Notes: a model not told the origin generated them from the letters alone. 64,000 nucleotides of DNA from Haemophilus haemolyticus (GCF_003352385.1 NZ_CP031243.1:1156501-1220500), one strand, 5' to 3'. Positions 27,341-39,277 are shown, counted from the first letter of the stretch. Numbers and translations are program-made.

Positions 27341-28585
27341 ATGAACACATCTCGTTTATTTCGTCTGTTATTCCAGGGCAATTTAGTAAAAAGAATTGCA
27401 ACTGGTTTAGTTCTAGGGATCATTATTGCGCTTGTTGGACCTGCACTTGAAGGTGCTTTAGGTTTTAATATTGCGGAAAAAGTGGGCGTTTTAGGTACCA
27501 TCTTTGTTAAAGCATTGCGTGCTGTTGCGCCAATTTTGATTTTCTTTCTTGTTATGGCTGCGCTTGCAAATCGTAAGATTGGCACCAAAAGCAATATGAA
27601 AGAAATCATTGTGCTTTACCTTTTAGGTACATTCTTAGCTGCATTTGTTGCTGTTATTGCTGGTTTCGTATTCCCAACGGAAGTGGTTCTTGCAACCAAA
27701 GAAGATGCAAGTTCAGCGCCGCAAGCTGTTGGCCAAGTTTTATTTACCCTTATCTTAAACGTGGTAGATAATCCATTAAATGCGATTTTCAAAGCGAACT
27801 TTATTGGTGTATTAGCTTGGTCTATTGGTTTAGGTTTGGCGTTACGTCATGCATCTGATGCAACTAAAAATGTGTTATCAGATTTTGCAGAAGGCGTATC
27901 AAAAATTGTTCACGTCATTATTTCTTTTGCGCCATTTGGTGTATTTGGTTTAGTGGCTGAAACCTTATCTGATAAAGGCCTAGTTGCATTAGGCGGTTAT
28001 GTGCAATTACTTGCTGTATTAATTGGTACGATGTTATTTACTGCTTTTGTTGTAAATCCTATTTTGGTTTACTGGAAAATTCGTCGCAATCCTTATCCAT
28101 TAGTGTGGACTTGTGTACGCGAAAGTGGTGTAACTGCATTCTTCACACGTAGTTCCGCAGCGAATATCCCCGTGAATATTGAATTAGCAAAACGCTTAAA
28201 TCTTGATGAAGAAACTTATTCTGTTTCTATTCCATTGGGTGCGAACATCAATATGGCGGGTGCTGCAATCACGATCACAATTTTAACGTTAGCGGCAGTA
28301 CATACATTAGGTGTGGAAGTCTCTTTTGTTAGTGCGATTTTATTAAGTATCGTGGCTTCTCTTTGTGCTTGCGGTGCATCTGGTGTGGCTGGTGGTTCAT
28401 TATTATTAATCCCATTAGCATGTAGCTTATTTGGTATTTCAGATGATGTAGCAGCACAAATGATCGGTGTTGGTTTCATAATCGGTATTTTACAAGACTC
28501 AACTGAAACGGCATTAAACTCATCAACTGACGTATTATTTACTGCGGCAGTATGTATGGAAGAAGAACGTAAAAACGCAGCATAA
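27341..28585 (+). CDS. sstT: Serine/threonine:Na+ symporter SstT
   Basis: 414 residues, DAACS family. About eight membrane segments with re-entrant loops; the substrate loop [19 protein letters not shown] and the second loop [20 protein letters not shown] are characteristic. It imports serine and threonine with sodium. Single gene with its own terminator. Confidence 0.95.
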   Translation: MNTSRLFRLLFQGNLVKRIATGLVLGIIIALVGPALEGALGFNIAEKVGVLGTIFVKALRAVAPILIFFLVMAALANRKIGTKSNMKEIIVLYLLGTFLAAFVAVIAGFVFPTEVVLATKEDASSAPQAVGQVLFTLILNVVDNPLNAIFKANFIGVLAWSIGLGLALRHASDATKNVLSDFAEGVSKIVHVIISFAPFGVFGLVAETLSDKGLVALGGYVQLLAVLIGTMLFTAFVVNPILVYWKIRRNPYPLVWTCVRESGVTAFFTRSSAANIPVNIELAKRLNLDEETYSVSIPLGANINMAGAAITITILTLAAVHTLGVEVSFVSAILLSIVASLCACGASGVAGGSLLLIPLACSLFGISDDVAAQMIGVGFIIGILQDSTETALNSSTDVLFTAAVCMEEERKNAA

Positions 28586-28603
28586 TTATGATGCAAATAA
28601 GAG

Positions 28604-28628
28604 AGCGGGCTATGCCCGCTTTTTTTAT
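28604..28628 (+). terminator. Rho-independent terminator after sstT
   Basis: A 7-bp GC-rich stem AGCGGGC / GCCCGCT with loop TAT is followed by TTTTTTTATG, 18 bp after the stop. Confidence 0.93.
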
Positions 28629-28705
28629 GTGATTTTATATGCAAAGTGCGGTCTATTTTGATAGACTTCTGCCACGTTTTATTTCCCTACAAATAGGTAA
28701 GAAAA

Positions 28706-29314
28706 ATGAACCACTTAATTATTTTTGCTCACCCTAATTCTGTGCGTAGTTTTGGGCGAGCGATTGCCAATCGCATTGAGCAAGTTAGTCAAGAAAATGG
28801 TGTAAATGTATTTTTTCGTGATCTTTATGAAATGAATTTCAATCCAATTTTATCTCATGAAGAATTGCAGAATGCTAACAAAGGTATTATTCCAGCAGAT
28901 ATTCAGCAAGAGCATGATTTTATTCTTCAAGCGGATTTTATTACGTTGGTTTATCCTCTTTGGTGGATGGGATTTCCAGCAATTTTGAAAGGCTATTTAG
29001 ATCGCGTATTAAGCCATGGCTTTGCTTACAAAACGGAAAACGGCGAATCAGTGGGATTGCTAAAAAATAAGCAAATGCAACAATTTATTACGATTGGCAG
29101 TAATCTCGATAAATATAAAGAATTTGGTGTAGATAAGTCCCTCAATCATTGTTTGATTAATGGACTGTTTAATTACTGTGGCATTGAAAATGTTGAGTTT
29201 GAATTATTCGGTGATATTCATTTAATTGATGATGAGGCGCGTAAAGCAATGATTGAACTTGCCGCTCAAAAAACTCAAGCAAAATTGACCGCACTTTTAA
29301 AGGAAAAAGCGTAA
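28706..29314 (+). CDS. NAD(P)H quinone oxidoreductase-like flavoprotein (flavodoxin-2 fold)
   Basis: 202 residues. Start MNHLIIFAHPNS gives the FMN/FAD phosphate loop, and YPLWWMGFPAILKGYLDRV is the classic NQO/KefF-type segment. Likely reduces quinones or electrophiles in the cytoplasm with NAD(P)H. The stop overlaps the next ATG (TAATG), so the TorD-like gene is translationally coupled. Specific substrate unknown. Confidence 0.85.
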   Translation: MNHLIIFAHPNSVRSFGRAIANRIEQVSQENGVNVFFRDLYEMNFNPILSHEELQNANKGIIPADIQQEHDFILQADFITLVYPLWWMGFPAILKGYLDRVLSHGFAYKTENGESVGLLKNKQMQQFITIGSNLDKYKEFGVDKSLNHCLINGLFNYCGIENVEFELFGDIHLIDDEARKAMIELAAQKTQAKLTALLKEKA

Positions 29315-29868
29315 TGTCTGAAAAACAAATTAATAATTTTTCATTAATTAGTCGATTATTCGGCAATCTTTTTTATCGTTCTCCTACCGATGAAGTGCTA
29401 GCAGGCGCGTTTGCTTGGTTACAACAAAAAGGTTTGAGTCAAGTTTGGGCGTTAGATACTGATAAAGAAAGTGAATTAGCGCTGAATAGCTTACAAGCTA
29501 AAATTGATCTCGATTTATTGAACCAAGAGTATCAAAAATTATTTGGTGCCAATGGTAAAGTTATGACTGCTATTTCAGCTTATGGCATTGATGTTGAAGA
29601 ATTTGTGAATTTTCGTCTTGTACGCAATATGCCAGAGGTGGAAAGTGCGGATCATTTTGCCTTATTATTACTTACAGCCTCTTGGCTTGAAGATAATTCG
29701 GATTCTTTAGTGGCTCAACAAGAATTCTTTGAAACCTTTTTATTGCCTTGTGCAGCGAAGTTTTTAACTCAAGTAGAAAATCAAGCAACTTTGCCTTTTT
29801 ATCGTGCATTGGCTCTTCTTACACGAGAAATATTGGCGGCAATGGCGGATGAATTGGAAGAAGAGTAG
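29314..29868 (+). CDS. TorD/DmsD-family redox enzyme maturation chaperone
   Basis: 184 residues, mostly helical, with FSLISRLFGNLFYRSP at the N-terminus, YQKLFGANGKVMTAISAYG in the region where TorD proteins carry Y..LF..P..P, and FFETFLLPCAAKF further on. These chaperones bind Tat signal peptides of molybdoenzymes. No such enzyme is adjacent; the formate dehydrogenase in this window has no Tat signal and so is not an obvious client. Client unknown. Confidence 0.78.
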   Translation: MSEKQINNFSLISRLFGNLFYRSPTDEVLAGAFAWLQQKGLSQVWALDTDKESELALNSLQAKIDLDLLNQEYQKLFGANGKVMTAISAYGIDVEEFVNFRLVRNMPEVESADHFALLLLTASWLEDNSDSLVAQQEFFETFLLPCAAKFLTQVENQATLPFYRALALLTREILAAMADELEEE

Positions 29869-29879
29869 AGCAATATTTT

Positions 29880-29910
29880 GCTTTCCTCTAAGTATTGAGG
29901 AAAGCAAGAA
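29880..29910. terminator. Hairpin between convergent TorD-like and nitroreductase genes
   Basis: Perfect 9-bp stem GCTTTCCTC / GAGGAAAGC with an 8-base loop. The flanking T tracts are poor, so it may terminate weakly or in both directions. Confidence 0.65.
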
Positions 29911-29915
29911 ATATT

Positions 29916-30470
29916 TTATAGATAGGTTACAAAATCTTTTGTATCGATAACACGGCATTCACGTTCGGCTTTTTCTATACCTGTGCCAATCATGACTAAC
30001 GCAATCACACGATCTTGTTCACGACATCCGAAAGCTTCTCGTAATGCAGTGCCATTAACCCATTTCCCTGAAATCCACACATTATCAAACCCTTGTGCTT
30101 GTGCAGCCAGTTGTAATCCATAAGTTGCACAACCTGCACTCAACATTTGTTCCCATCCAGGTACTTTAGCGATAGTTGGATCGATCTTTGCTACGACACC
30201 AATGACCATAGGTGCGCGATGTGCTAAATTTTCAGCTTTCTTTAATTTTTCTTCACCCAAATCAAATTCCACAACGGCTGCTTTGAGTAACGTTTCCAAT
30301 TTATTTAATCCATCATTTTCCATTACAACAAAATGATAAGGATGTAATTTCCCATGATCTGGTGCGTGCATTGCTGCTTGGAGAATAAGTTCAAGTTGTT
30401 CTGTATTAGGCGCAGGTGCGGTCAATTTTTTGTTTGATTTTCTTGTTGTTAAAAGAGTTAACGCGTCCAT
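29916..30470 (-). CDS. Nitroreductase-family FMN oxidoreductase (YdjA-like)
   Basis: 184 residues, the small YdjA size. N-terminus MDALTLLTTRKSNKKL with the Arg/Ser FMN-binding segment, AAMHAPDHGKLHPYHFVV, and ISGKWVN in the middle. A homodimeric flavoprotein reducing nitro compounds or similar acceptors; natural substrate unknown. Divergent from sppA with a short shared promoter region. Confidence 0.87.
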   Translation of the reverse strand: MDALTLLTTRKSNKKLTAPAPNTEQLELILQAAMHAPDHGKLHPYHFVVMENDGLNKLETLLKAAVVEFDLGEEKLKKAENLAHRAPMVIGVVAKIDPTIAKVPGWEQMLSAGCATYGLQLAAQAQGFDNVWISGKWVNGTALREAFGCREQDRVIALVMIGTGIEKAERECRVIDTKDFVTYL

Positions 30471-30517
30471 TTTATTATTCCCTATGAATAAAAGTGCGGT
30501 GGATTATAGCATAGTTT

Positions 30518-30545
30518 TTGACAAGGCTTTGTGATACGCTAACGC
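30518..30545 (+). promoter_or_regulatory. Possible sppA promoter
   Basis: A perfect -35 TTGACA (30518-30523) with a weak -10 TAACGC 16 bp later, 23 bp before the sppA start. The -10 match is poor, so the call is tentative. Confidence 0.4.
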
Positions 30546-30567
30546 AAATTTTTTAAGGGTAATTTGT

Positions 30568-32415
30568 ATGTTTCGAGTATTAAAATTTTGTTGGAAAGCA
30601 CTATGTTTCATTCGTGATCTTGTGATGAATGTCGTGTTTTTAGGATTTGTATTGTTGCTAGTGGCGGTAATTAGCTTTTCAAGCGGTGGGAAAAAATCTA
30701 CAACATTAACAGGGGAAGGCGCGTTATTACTGAATTTAGATGGCTATCTAGCGGACAACCGAGATGAAACACTTCGTTGGCAAGATGCGTTAAGCGAATT
30801 GAATGGCGAGCACGTCCCTCGAAAAATTTCGACGTTTGATGTGGTATTTGCCATTCAACAAGCGGAAGATGATCCTAAAATTAAAGGATTAGTGCTCGAT
30901 CTCAATTATTTTGAAGGGGCAGATTTACCCGCATTAGATTTTATTGGTGGCGCTATCAGTCATTTTAAAGATGCAGGAAAACCAGTGATCGCCTATGCGG
31001 ATAATTATTCACAAGGACAATATTATTTAGCGAGCTTTGCTGATGAAATTTATTTAAATTCAATTGGAAGCGTGGATATTCACGGTTTATCGCAAGAGAA
31101 TTTGTATTTTAAAGAGATGCTAGACAAGTTAGCCGTTACACCACATATTTTCCGCGTAGGGACTTATAAATCCGCGGTAGAACCATTTTTACGCAACGAT
31201 ATGTCGGCTGAGGCAAAAGTAAATATGCAACGTTGGTTAGGTGAAATGTGGAATAATTATGTTTTATCCGTCAGTGAAAATCGTAATATTAAGAAAGATA
31301 ACATTTTGCCGAATGCGAAACAGTATCTTGCAGAACTTAAAGCGTTAAAAGGCAATAGTACCGCTTATGCCCAACAACGTGGATTAGTAACTGATGTTGT
31401 AACTCGTTTAGATTTAGATAAAAAACTCACCGCACTTTTTGGTAAAGGGAGTGAGGGGAAAGCGAATCTTATTGAACTTGATGATTATTTGACTCAACTG
31501 CCAGATCGTTTAGAACATTACAATGTACCGAATAAAATTGCAGTCGTGAATGTTGAGGGAACGATCATAGATGGTGAAAGTGATGAAGAAAATGCTGGTG
31601 GCGACACCATTGCACGAATTCTTCGTAAAGCTCATGATGACACCTCAGTAAAAGCCGTTGTTTTACGAGTCAACTCACCGGGAGGTAGTGCTTTTGCTTC
31701 AGAAATTATTCGACAAGAGACTGAAAATTTACAGAAAATTGGAAAACCTGTGATTGTTTCTATGGGGGCAATGGCAGCATCTGGTGGTTATTGGATCTCA
31801 TCCACTTCAGATTATATTATTGCCGATGCAAACACCATTACAGGCTCTATCGGTATTTTCGCGATGTTCCCGACTTTTGAAAATAGCATTAAGAAAATCG
31901 GTGTGAATGCTGATGGTGTTTCAACCACTGAATTAGCTAATACATCTGCGTTTTCTCCGTTAGAAAAACCCGTGCAAGATATTTATCAAACAGAAATTGA
32001 GCATGGTTATGATAGATTTTTAGAAATTGTTAGCAAAGGTCGCCAGCTTTCTAAAACACAAGTAGATAAACTGGCTCAAGGTCAGGTTTGGTTAGGCAGT
32101 GATGCATTCCAAAATGGTTTGGTGGATGAAATTGGTTCTTTTAATGAAGCGGTCAATAAAGCAGAGCAATTAGTGAATCAACGCCAAGATACTGCCGTAC
32201 AAGATTTTAGTGTGGAATGGTTTACAGATGATAACGTTAGTTTAATTAGCACCTTATTGCGCGACACGAAAAAAGGTGCGCAAGAGCAGTTAGTTAAATG
32301 GCTTGGTCTGCCAGCTCCAATTCAAAAATTACAAAAAGAATTGAATGTATTAACTAAATTTAATGATCCTAAAGGTCAATATTTGTATTGTTTGAATTGT
32401 AGGAACGTGAAGTAA
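30568..32415 (+). CDS. sppA: Signal peptide peptidase SppA, 67-kDa type
   Basis: 615 residues, a tandem-domain serine protease anchored by an N-terminal membrane segment (NVVFLGFVLLLVAVISF). It cleaves remnant signal peptides in the periplasmic face of the inner membrane. Catalytic Ser in MGAMAASGGYWIS in the C-terminal repeat and catalytic Lys in VGTYKSAVEPF in the N-terminal repeat. Length agrees with the E. coli enzyme. Ends at a shared terminator with licD. Confidence 0.95.
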   Translation: MFRVLKFCWKALCFIRDLVMNVVFLGFVLLLVAVISFSSGGKKSTTLTGEGALLLNLDGYLADNRDETLRWQDALSELNGEHVPRKISTFDVVFAIQQAEDDPKIKGLVLDLNYFEGADLPALDFIGGAISHFKDAGKPVIAYADNYSQGQYYLASFADEIYLNSIGSVDIHGLSQENLYFKEMLDKLAVTPHIFRVGTYKSAVEPFLRNDMSAEAKVNMQRWLGEMWNNYVLSVSENRNIKKDNILPNAKQYLAELKALKGNSTAYAQQRGLVTDVVTRLDLDKKLTALFGKGSEGKANLIELDDYLTQLPDRLEHYNVPNKIAVVNVEGTIIDGESDEENAGGDTIARILRKAHDDTSVKAVVLRVNSPGGSAFASEIIRQETENLQKIGKPVIVSMGAMAASGGYWISSTSDYIIADANTITGSIGIFAMFPTFENSIKKIGVNADGVSTTELANTSAFSPLEKPVQDIYQTEIEHGYDRFLEIVSKGRQLSKTQVDKLAQGQVWLGSDAFQNGLVDEIGSFNEAVNKAEQLVNQRQDTAVQDFSVEWFTDDNVSLISTLLRDTKKGAQEQLVKWLGLPAPIQKLQKELNVLTKFNDPKGQYLYCLNCRNVK

Positions 32416-32423
32416 TAATTGAA

Positions 32424-32449
32424 AAAGGGCAGAATTAAATCTGCCCTTT
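32424..32449. terminator. Bidirectional terminator between sppA and licD
   Basis: Stem AAAGGGCAG / CTGCCCTTT with loop AATTAAAT, flanked by A-rich sequence on the left and pyrimidine-rich sequence on the right. Lies between convergent genes. Confidence 0.8.
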
Positions 32450-32452
32450 CGC

Positions 32453-33250
32453 TTACAAAATATACGCTTCTTGAATATGATGTGGCTTTTGCTCTTCTTC
32501 TGGTGGAAGCTTCATATAATCTCCATAATATTGTGTTAAGTGTTCGTGATATCCATTCATTACTTGAAATTGTCGTCCTTCAAATTCTTTATAAATAACA
32601 TGGTTAAAATATTCCTTCGGCATATAAGATTTTTGCCAACCACCGTAGTCAGATAATACAAGACCAATATAATCGCATTGTTTTATCGGATATTTTATTT
32701 GGAATTGTGCTAAATTTTTTTGCATTTTGGAAAATAGAAAGTGGCTTAATTTATTAAGTATAGCTTTTTGCATGGTATTTTCTTTTGCCCTTAACCATCT
32801 TTTTTTGCAAGAGGAAAAGCGAAGTTTAATTCTTCGATGCTTTTTCATCAGTGAGTAGATGATCTTTGGTTCATTCGGTACGCCATCATAGATAAATATA
32901 TCCATAAACATTGGGCTTTTTCTTCCCTTAGCATCTGTTATTTGAGTGCGACAATCGAAAATTTTTGCCATTTCACCGGTATATTGAGCAAGTATATCTT
33001 CCGCAGTTTCCATATTGTAGTGTTCGTGAGTTTCTTGAAACCAAACATCAACGAACCTTTGATATTCATCACGGTGCATATAAACATCAATATCATCATC
33101 CCAAGGGATAAAGCCTTTGTGGCGTATTGCACCGATTAATGTTCCACCACCAAGAGAATAGTGAATTTGGTGTCGCTCACATAATGCGTGGAAATAATCT
33201 AATATATTGAGACAAACGAGTTGTTGTTCTCTGAGCGTTAATTTTTTCAT
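32453..33250 (-). CDS. licD: Phosphorylcholine transferase LicD
   Basis: 265 residues. LicD adds phosphorylcholine from CDP-choline to lipooligosaccharide. The LicD-family core GGGTLIGAIRHKGFIPWDDD, then IDVYMHRDEY, holds the nucleotidyltransferase-type acidic residues. Last gene of licABCD, abutting licC. The LicD allele decides which sugar carries phosphorylcholine, but the residue determining this cannot be read here. Expression depends on the phase-variable licA upstream through shared transcription; licD itself has no repeats. Confidence 0.95.
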   Translation of the reverse strand: MKKLTLREQQLVCLNILDYFHALCERHQIHYSLGGGTLIGAIRHKGFIPWDDDIDVYMHRDEYQRFVDVWFQETHEHYNMETAEDILAQYTGEMAKIFDCRTQITDAKGRKSPMFMDIFIYDGVPNEPKIIYSLMKKHRRIKLRFSSCKKRWLRAKENTMQKAILNKLSHFLFSKMQKNLAQFQIKYPIKQCDYIGLVLSDYGGWQKSYMPKEYFNHVIYKEFEGRQFQVMNGYHEHLTQYYGDYMKLPPEEEQKPHHIQEAYIL

Positions 33251-33951
33251 TATTTTTCCTTGTTTGGTGTCAATTTTTGTAAAATATGCTGATAATCATC
33301 AAGGTTATCCATTTCAAATATATCATCACTGTTAAGTTGCTCAGTATGAACATTCAATTTATTTATATATTCCATCGGAATGGTATCCCAATAAAGTTTT
33401 GGATTTTTTAACCGAACTTTACTTAAGTAATCTTTGAGTAGATTTAAAATTGTATTGCAATCCCGAGTTGTCCAATAAGATACCCCTGACAAGCTAGGCT
33501 GGTTTAATGATCCAATCTCAATACGCATTACTTGCCCATTACTATTTAAAATCGGTAGCCATTCATTGTGCGTTTTAGAACGGATGACTGTGAAATATTT
33601 GCTGTGTGATGGTTTCGTTAGAAAAATATTACGATTAAGCACAACATCCGCATCAATCACATAACAATCATTAAAGAAGTCTCGAGCTAGAGAGAAGGAA
33701 TAAATACTATTGTATTCTCTATATTTTTCATTATGAATTAGAGTGCAATTATATTTTTCTTGTAGATAATTGAATTGTTCGTGTAAATACCCTGTAACAA
33801 TGACAATATTGTCGATATTTGCTTGACGTAGAAAAGTGAGTGTCCGTTCTAAGTTAGGTGTTCCATGAATATCTAATAGCGCTTTATGAGTGGTTTGTGT
33901 GATTTCTTTAAATCGGCTGCCTAGGCCTGCTGCTAAAATGATTGCATTCAT
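33250..33951 (-). CDS. licC: CTP:phosphocholine cytidylyltransferase LicC
   Basis: 233 residues. N-terminal nucleotidyltransferase motif MNAIILAAGLGSRF with K in TTHKALLDIHG, and DADVVLNRN later. Makes CDP-choline from phosphocholine and CTP. Its stop and the licD start overlap by one base; its start overlaps licB by 4 bp. Confidence 0.95.
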   Translation of the reverse strand: MNAIILAAGLGSRFKEITQTTHKALLDIHGTPNLERTLTFLRQANIDNIVIVTGYLHEQFNYLQEKYNCTLIHNEKYREYNSIYSFSLARDFFNDCYVIDADVVLNRNIFLTKPSHSKYFTVIRSKTHNEWLPILNSNGQVMRIEIGSLNQPSLSGVSYWTTRDCNTILNLLKDYLSKVRLKNPKLYWDTIPMEYINKLNVHTEQLNSDDIFEMDNLDDYQHILQKLTPNKEK

Positions 33952-34825
33952 TTTTGTTCCCCTTTGTAATAAAGTGTAACGATCACTCCTGCACTTAATA
34001 ATAAGGTGAGTAGTAAGGTAATGGGCTTAATTGGCTGTTTATAGAGCAGATAACCAAGTCCAATTGCCCATACAGAATATGTGATATTTAATGCCATTGC
34101 TTTGATTGGTTTTAACAGATAAATCGCTTGGTAATAGCAGCAGTAAGATAATGCACCAAAGATTATTACACCAGCAATTTGTACATAATTAAAACTAAGT
34201 ATATCTAGTGAGAAATTTTTCAAGGAAAGAATAAATAGAATCAATAAATAACCAATAGTTGAACCACATAGTCTTAAAAAATACACCTGAAGTCCAGAGA
34301 GAGAACGCATTGTATAGGAGGATATCACTATTTCAGATGACCACCCTAATATACAAATTATTAAAAAAATAAAACCGATAGTATTAAAGGTTATTTCTTG
34401 TCCTACTTCAATAGCAAGCAACGAAGAAGAAATAATAGCCAAGGCGAATCCGAATTGGGCTGTTTTGGTAATTTTTTCTTTTAGAATCCAATAAGACATC
34501 AATGCTGCTAAAACTGGGAATAGAGAAGAAAGCGGTGCTGCATAATATATTGTTAAATAGTGGATGCTTAATAAATATGCCGACATCCCCAATGGTCCGC
34601 CTAATACTCCCGATAATACGGGGAGCCAAAAAATCTTTTGAAAATTAACCGCTCCTCTTCGCCACAATGTTATGCCTATAGCAAGCAATGAAAAAAAATC
34701 AATTAAAAAGAGTAACGAAATTACTTTTCCCAATGCAGAGAATCCACTTAGTGGTAATTCGTTATACAATAGCCCAGATAATGCCCAAAATACAGCGGAC
34801 AGTATGCCAAAGAGATAGCCACGCA

Positions 34826-34826
<1 letters not shown>
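33948..34826 (-). CDS. licB: Choline permease LicB (DMT/EamA family)
   Basis: 292 residues with about ten membrane segments, two EamA halves (GILSAVFWALSGLLYNELP at the start; AIGLGYLLYKQPI near the end). It imports choline from the host, the substrate for LicA. Overlaps licC by 4 bp, and its start abuts the licA stop. Position in licABCD makes the assignment firm. Confidence 0.93.
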
Positions 34827-35761
<935 letters not shown>

Positions 35762-35848
35762 GGCATTTTTGTATTCATTCTTATATTTACATTTTATTTA
35801 ATTTTAACACTTCAAAGTCATTTTTGTAAGATATTGAATCTTATCAAT

Positions 35849-37861
35849 TTATTCAACTTTTGAACCTTTCAACCACTTTCTCACCCAAGCTCGGTTAGCT
35901 GAAAGGTTATGAAATATAGCTTCGCTTATTGGTAATGGCTCGCCATAAATGATTGAAGATAAGGTTTCACCTAAGAGTGGGGCGGAGGTAAGCCCACGAG
36001 AACCTAAGGCAGCCGTTAAGAAAAGATTCTGAAAATTGGCCGCACTTTGAATAGGTTGTTTACGGCGACGGAGGTTGAATAAATTGTAATAATCCGCTTG
36101 TTGCTGTTCAAAATGAGGTACGTTTCCCACCATTGGGGCAAGATCTCTTACGGAGCATCGGATGCCTACACGAGCGAGATTGCCTGATGTATCCACATCT
36201 TGCGTCCAAGGTTGGGCGATATTTTGTTGGAGTTTTTGTTGATTTTCTAGTTGTTCTTGTTCACTAAAGTGGCGATCAACATTATCACGAACATGGCTTG
36301 CGCCGATGCAATGTGAGGTTTTTAATTGATCGGCTGGAGTAAGATAGCCATCATAACAAAGCACAGATTTCAGTTTGAGTAAGTTTTCTGATGTTGGAAT
36401 TTGGCTGACCTGCCCGCGGATAGGGTAGAGTGGTAGCTTTTCTGTTTGAATAAAATCAGTAATTTTATATCCGTTCGCAAGAATGACGACTTCATGGCAG
36501 TATTTTGGGCCTTGCGTATTTTCTAGTTCCCAACCTTTTTCTTGTTGAGAAAGTGCGGTAATTTTTTGTGAGGTTTTAATGATGACACCCTGCTTTTCAA
36601 GAAACGAAAAGGCATTTTGAACAAATTGTCTTGGTGCAAGCCAAGCCCCTTGAGTAATCCAACCGCCTTCGCAATTAAGCGGTAATCCCACTTTTTTACT
36701 GAGTTGTTCAGCATTTAGCATTTGGAAGATTTCGTTCGGCAAACCAAGCTGAGAAATCTTTGTTAATTTAACCGCACTTTTTTCGTTGTAAGCACATAGT
36801 GCTACGCCACAAAATTCGTGCTCAAACTCGATGTTTTGTGCGATTGCCCAATCAAGTAATTGGCGACCGTAACTGAAAGCGTGCAGGTAAAAATCAACGG
36901 TGAGCGCATTATCATCGCTAAGTTGCGGATAAAATGCCCCTTGTTTATTGCATGAGGCATTGAGTGCGAGCGTGTCATCCTCACAATAAATAGTGACTTT
37001 TGCTCCGCGTTTTACTAAGGAAATGGCAGCACAAAGAGACGCAACTCCACCGCCAATAATAGCAACATCTTGTTTTTCCATTTTCGCAGTTTGAGCAAGA
37101 TACCAAGGTGTCGAAAGTGCGGTAGATTTTGATTGTATTTTTAGCCCACTTAAACATTCACGTTTTTTGCCGAAGCCTTTACGTTTTGTCACGTTAAAGC
37201 CTGCGGATTCAAGTCCTTTTCTGACCGAACTTGCTGCGGTGAAGGTGGCAAAAGAACCATTGGGTTTCGTGAAATGAAACATTAAGCTATAGAGATCATC
37301 ATTCCACATTTCAGGATTTTTGCTTGGCGCAAAGCCATCTAAAAACCAAGCATCAATACGTTCATTCATATAATCGCCAAGTTGTGGCAAGTTTTCTGAT
37401 ACATCACCAAACCATAAATCTAACGTTGTCTCTCCAAAATGGATACGATGACAACCTAGAATCAATGAAGGCCAATAACGTTGCAAATGAGCGCTTAAAT
37501 CTTCAAACTGCGGATAGGCAAGATGCGATTGCGAAAGTGCGGTGATTTTTAGCGGATATTTTTCAAAGGAAATAAAATTTAGGCGTTTTAAAGGATGATT
37601 CTCGTGTTGCTGGCGAAATTCACGGAACAATTTGGTTGCCGCAAAGAAATTTAATCCTGTACCAAATCCTGTTTCAGCGATGACAAAATTAGCTTCTTTG
37701 TGTGTTATCCAACGTTCCCAAAGTTGATTACCTTGTAGAAAAACATAATCTGTTTCTGCCAATCCATTTTCGTTAGAAAAATAGACATCATCGAATTGAT
37801 TTGAGACGGGAATATGGTTTTGATTGAAGTGAATCTCAGCATGTTGGACGCTAAAGGTCAT
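35849..37861 (-). CDS. mnmC: tRNA mnm5s2U biosynthesis bifunctional protein MnmC
   Basis: 670 residues. N-terminal SAM-dependent methyltransferase ([37 protein letters not shown]) and C-terminal FAD oxidase ([21 protein letters not shown] at about residue 264). It oxidises cmnm5U and methylates nm5U at tRNA wobble position 34. Domain order matches the fused enterobacterial type. Divergent from fabB. Several uptake sequences lie within the gene. Confidence 0.95.
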   Translation of the reverse strand: MTFSVQHAEIHFNQNHIPVSNQFDDVYFSNENGLAETDYVFLQGNQLWERWITHKEANFVIAETGFGTGLNFFAATKLFREFRQQHENHPLKRLNFISFEKYPLKITALSQSHLAYPQFEDLSAHLQRYWPSLILGCHRIHFGETTLDLWFGDVSENLPQLGDYMNERIDAWFLDGFAPSKNPEMWNDDLYSLMFHFTKPNGSFATFTAASSVRKGLESAGFNVTKRKGFGKKRECLSGLKIQSKSTALSTPWYLAQTAKMEKQDVAIIGGGVASLCAAISLVKRGAKVTIYCEDDTLALNASCNKQGAFYPQLSDDNALTVDFYLHAFSYGRQLLDWAIAQNIEFEHEFCGVALCAYNEKSAVKLTKISQLGLPNEIFQMLNAEQLSKKVGLPLNCEGGWITQGAWLAPRQFVQNAFSFLEKQGVIIKTSQKITALSQQEKGWELENTQGPKYCHEVVILANGYKITDFIQTEKLPLYPIRGQVSQIPTSENLLKLKSVLCYDGYLTPADQLKTSHCIGASHVRDNVDRHFSEQEQLENQQKLQQNIAQPWTQDVDTSGNLARVGIRCSVRDLAPMVGNVPHFEQQQADYYNLFNLRRRKQPIQSAANFQNLFLTAALGSRGLTSAPLLGETLSSIIYGEPLPISEAIFHNLSANRAWVRKWLKGSKVE

Positions 37862-37914
37862 TTTTTATTCCTTCCTTGCCTAATGAAATTTGCGTATAAT
37901 AACGCGATTTTCTA

Positions 37915-37965
37915 AACTGGTCGAACAAATGAATTATTGCTTGAAATATTTTTATTTCGTAGTAA
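37915..37965 (+). promoter_or_regulatory. fabB promoter with FadR-type activator site
   Basis: AACTGGTCGAACAAATG (37915-37931) keeps the FadR half-site AACTGGTC plus AC and T positions of the other half. It lies immediately upstream of TTGCTT (37937-37942), 17 bp, then TAGTAA (37960-37965). In E. coli FadR activates fabB from a site at about -40, which this arrangement would reproduce. Not demonstrated. Confidence 0.55.
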
Positions 37966-38009
37966 TTTTGAGCCGTTATTTTTACATATAAAACAATAAG
38001 GAAGAAGCA

Positions 38010-39230
38010 ATGAGAAGAGCTGTAATTACAGGCTTTGGGATTATTTCAAGTATCGGTAACAACAAAGAAGAAGTATTGGCTTCATTAAAAGCAGGGAAAT
38101 CAGGTATTGAAGTTGTGCCTGAGTTTGTAGAAATGAATATGCGTAGCCATGTTGCCGGAACAATCAAATTAAACCCAAGCGAGCACATCGATCGTAAAGT
38201 GTTCCGTTTTATGGGTGATGCAGCGGCTTATGCTTATCTTTCTATGCGTGAAGCGATTGAGGATGCAGGTTTAGCAGAAGATCAAGTTTCTAATGATCGC
38301 ACTGGTTTAGTGATTGGTGCTGGTACGGGTTCTGCACATAATCAATTAGTGGCGTGTGATGCGGTACGTGGCCCTCGCGGTGTAAAAGCGATTGGTCCTT
38401 ATGCTGTAACGAAAACTATGGCATCAAGTGTTTCTGCTTGTTTAGCCACCCCTTATAAAATCCGTGGTGTGAACTATTCAATCAGTTCTGCTTGTGCAAC
38501 CTCTGCACATTGTATTGGTCATGCGGTTGAATTAATTCAATTAGGCAAACAAGATGTAGTTTTTGCTGGTGGTGCAGAAGAGTTATCTTGGGAATGTGCG
38601 ACTGAGTTCGATGCAATGGGTGCCGTTTCAACTAAATACAATGAAACGCCAGAAAAAGCATCTCGTGCTTATGACGCAAACCGCGATGGTTTCGTTATTG
38701 CAGGTGGTGGTGCAGTTGTGGTAGTGGAAGAATTAGAACACGCACTTGCTCGTGGTGCAAAAATCTACGCTGAAATTGTAGGTTATGGCGCAACTTCTGA
38801 TGGTTATGATATGGTTGCACCAAGCGGTGAAGGTGCAGAGCGTTGCATGAAACAAGCAATGGCTACTGTCGATACCCCAATTGATTACATCAACGTACAT
38901 GGCACATCTACTCTAGTAGGTGACGTGAAAGAATTAGGTGCAATTAAAAATATATTTGGCGATAAAATCCCAGCGATTTCTTCCACTAAATCTATGACTG
39001 GTCACTCATTAGGTGCGGCAGGTGCACACGAAGCAATTTACACGTTATTAATGTTGGATAATGACTTTATTGCGCCAAGTATTAATATCGAAACCTTAGA
39101 TGAAGCGGCTGAAGGTTGCAATATCGTTACTGAGACGAAAGAAAATGCAGGATTACAAACTGTCATGTCAAATAGCTTTGGTTTTGGCGGTACAAATGCA
39201 ACATTAATTTTTAAGCGTTATAATGGTTAA
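38010..39230 (+). CDS. fabB: 3-oxoacyl-ACP synthase I (KAS I)
   Basis: 406 residues. Catalytic Cys in [12 protein letters not shown] and the two His in [10 protein letters not shown] and [12 protein letters not shown]. It elongates acyl-ACP and is needed for unsaturated fatty acids. Start [16 protein letters not shown] with Shine-Dalgarno AAGGAAG. Followed by a strong terminator. Confidence 0.97.
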   Translation: MRRAVITGFGIISSIGNNKEEVLASLKAGKSGIEVVPEFVEMNMRSHVAGTIKLNPSEHIDRKVFRFMGDAAAYAYLSMREAIEDAGLAEDQVSNDRTGLVIGAGTGSAHNQLVACDAVRGPRGVKAIGPYAVTKTMASSVSACLATPYKIRGVNYSISSACATSAHCIGHAVELIQLGKQDVVFAGGAEELSWECATEFDAMGAVSTKYNETPEKASRAYDANRDGFVIAGGGAVVVVEELEHALARGAKIYAEIVGYGATSDGYDMVAPSGEGAERCMKQAMATVDTPIDYINVHGTSTLVGDVKELGAIKNIFGDKIPAISSTKSMTGHSLGAAGAHEAIYTLLMLDNDFIAPSINIETLDEAAEGCNIVTETKENAGLQTVMSNSFGFGGTNATLIFKRYNG

Positions 39231-39242
39231 AACAATTCTATG

Positions 39243-39277
39243 AAAAAAGCCACTTTCGATTGAAAGTGGCTTTTTTG
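39243..39277. terminator. Terminator after fabB
   Basis: Stem AAAAAAGCCACTTTC / GAAAGTGGCTTTTTT with a four-base loop GATT. A-run and T-run make it work on both strands, for fabB and the convergent grxA. Confidence 0.94.

Noticed and set aside
27169..27609. 146-residue minus-strand frame over the start of sstT
   Set aside because: It runs antisense to a clear transporter gene and has no family resemblance.
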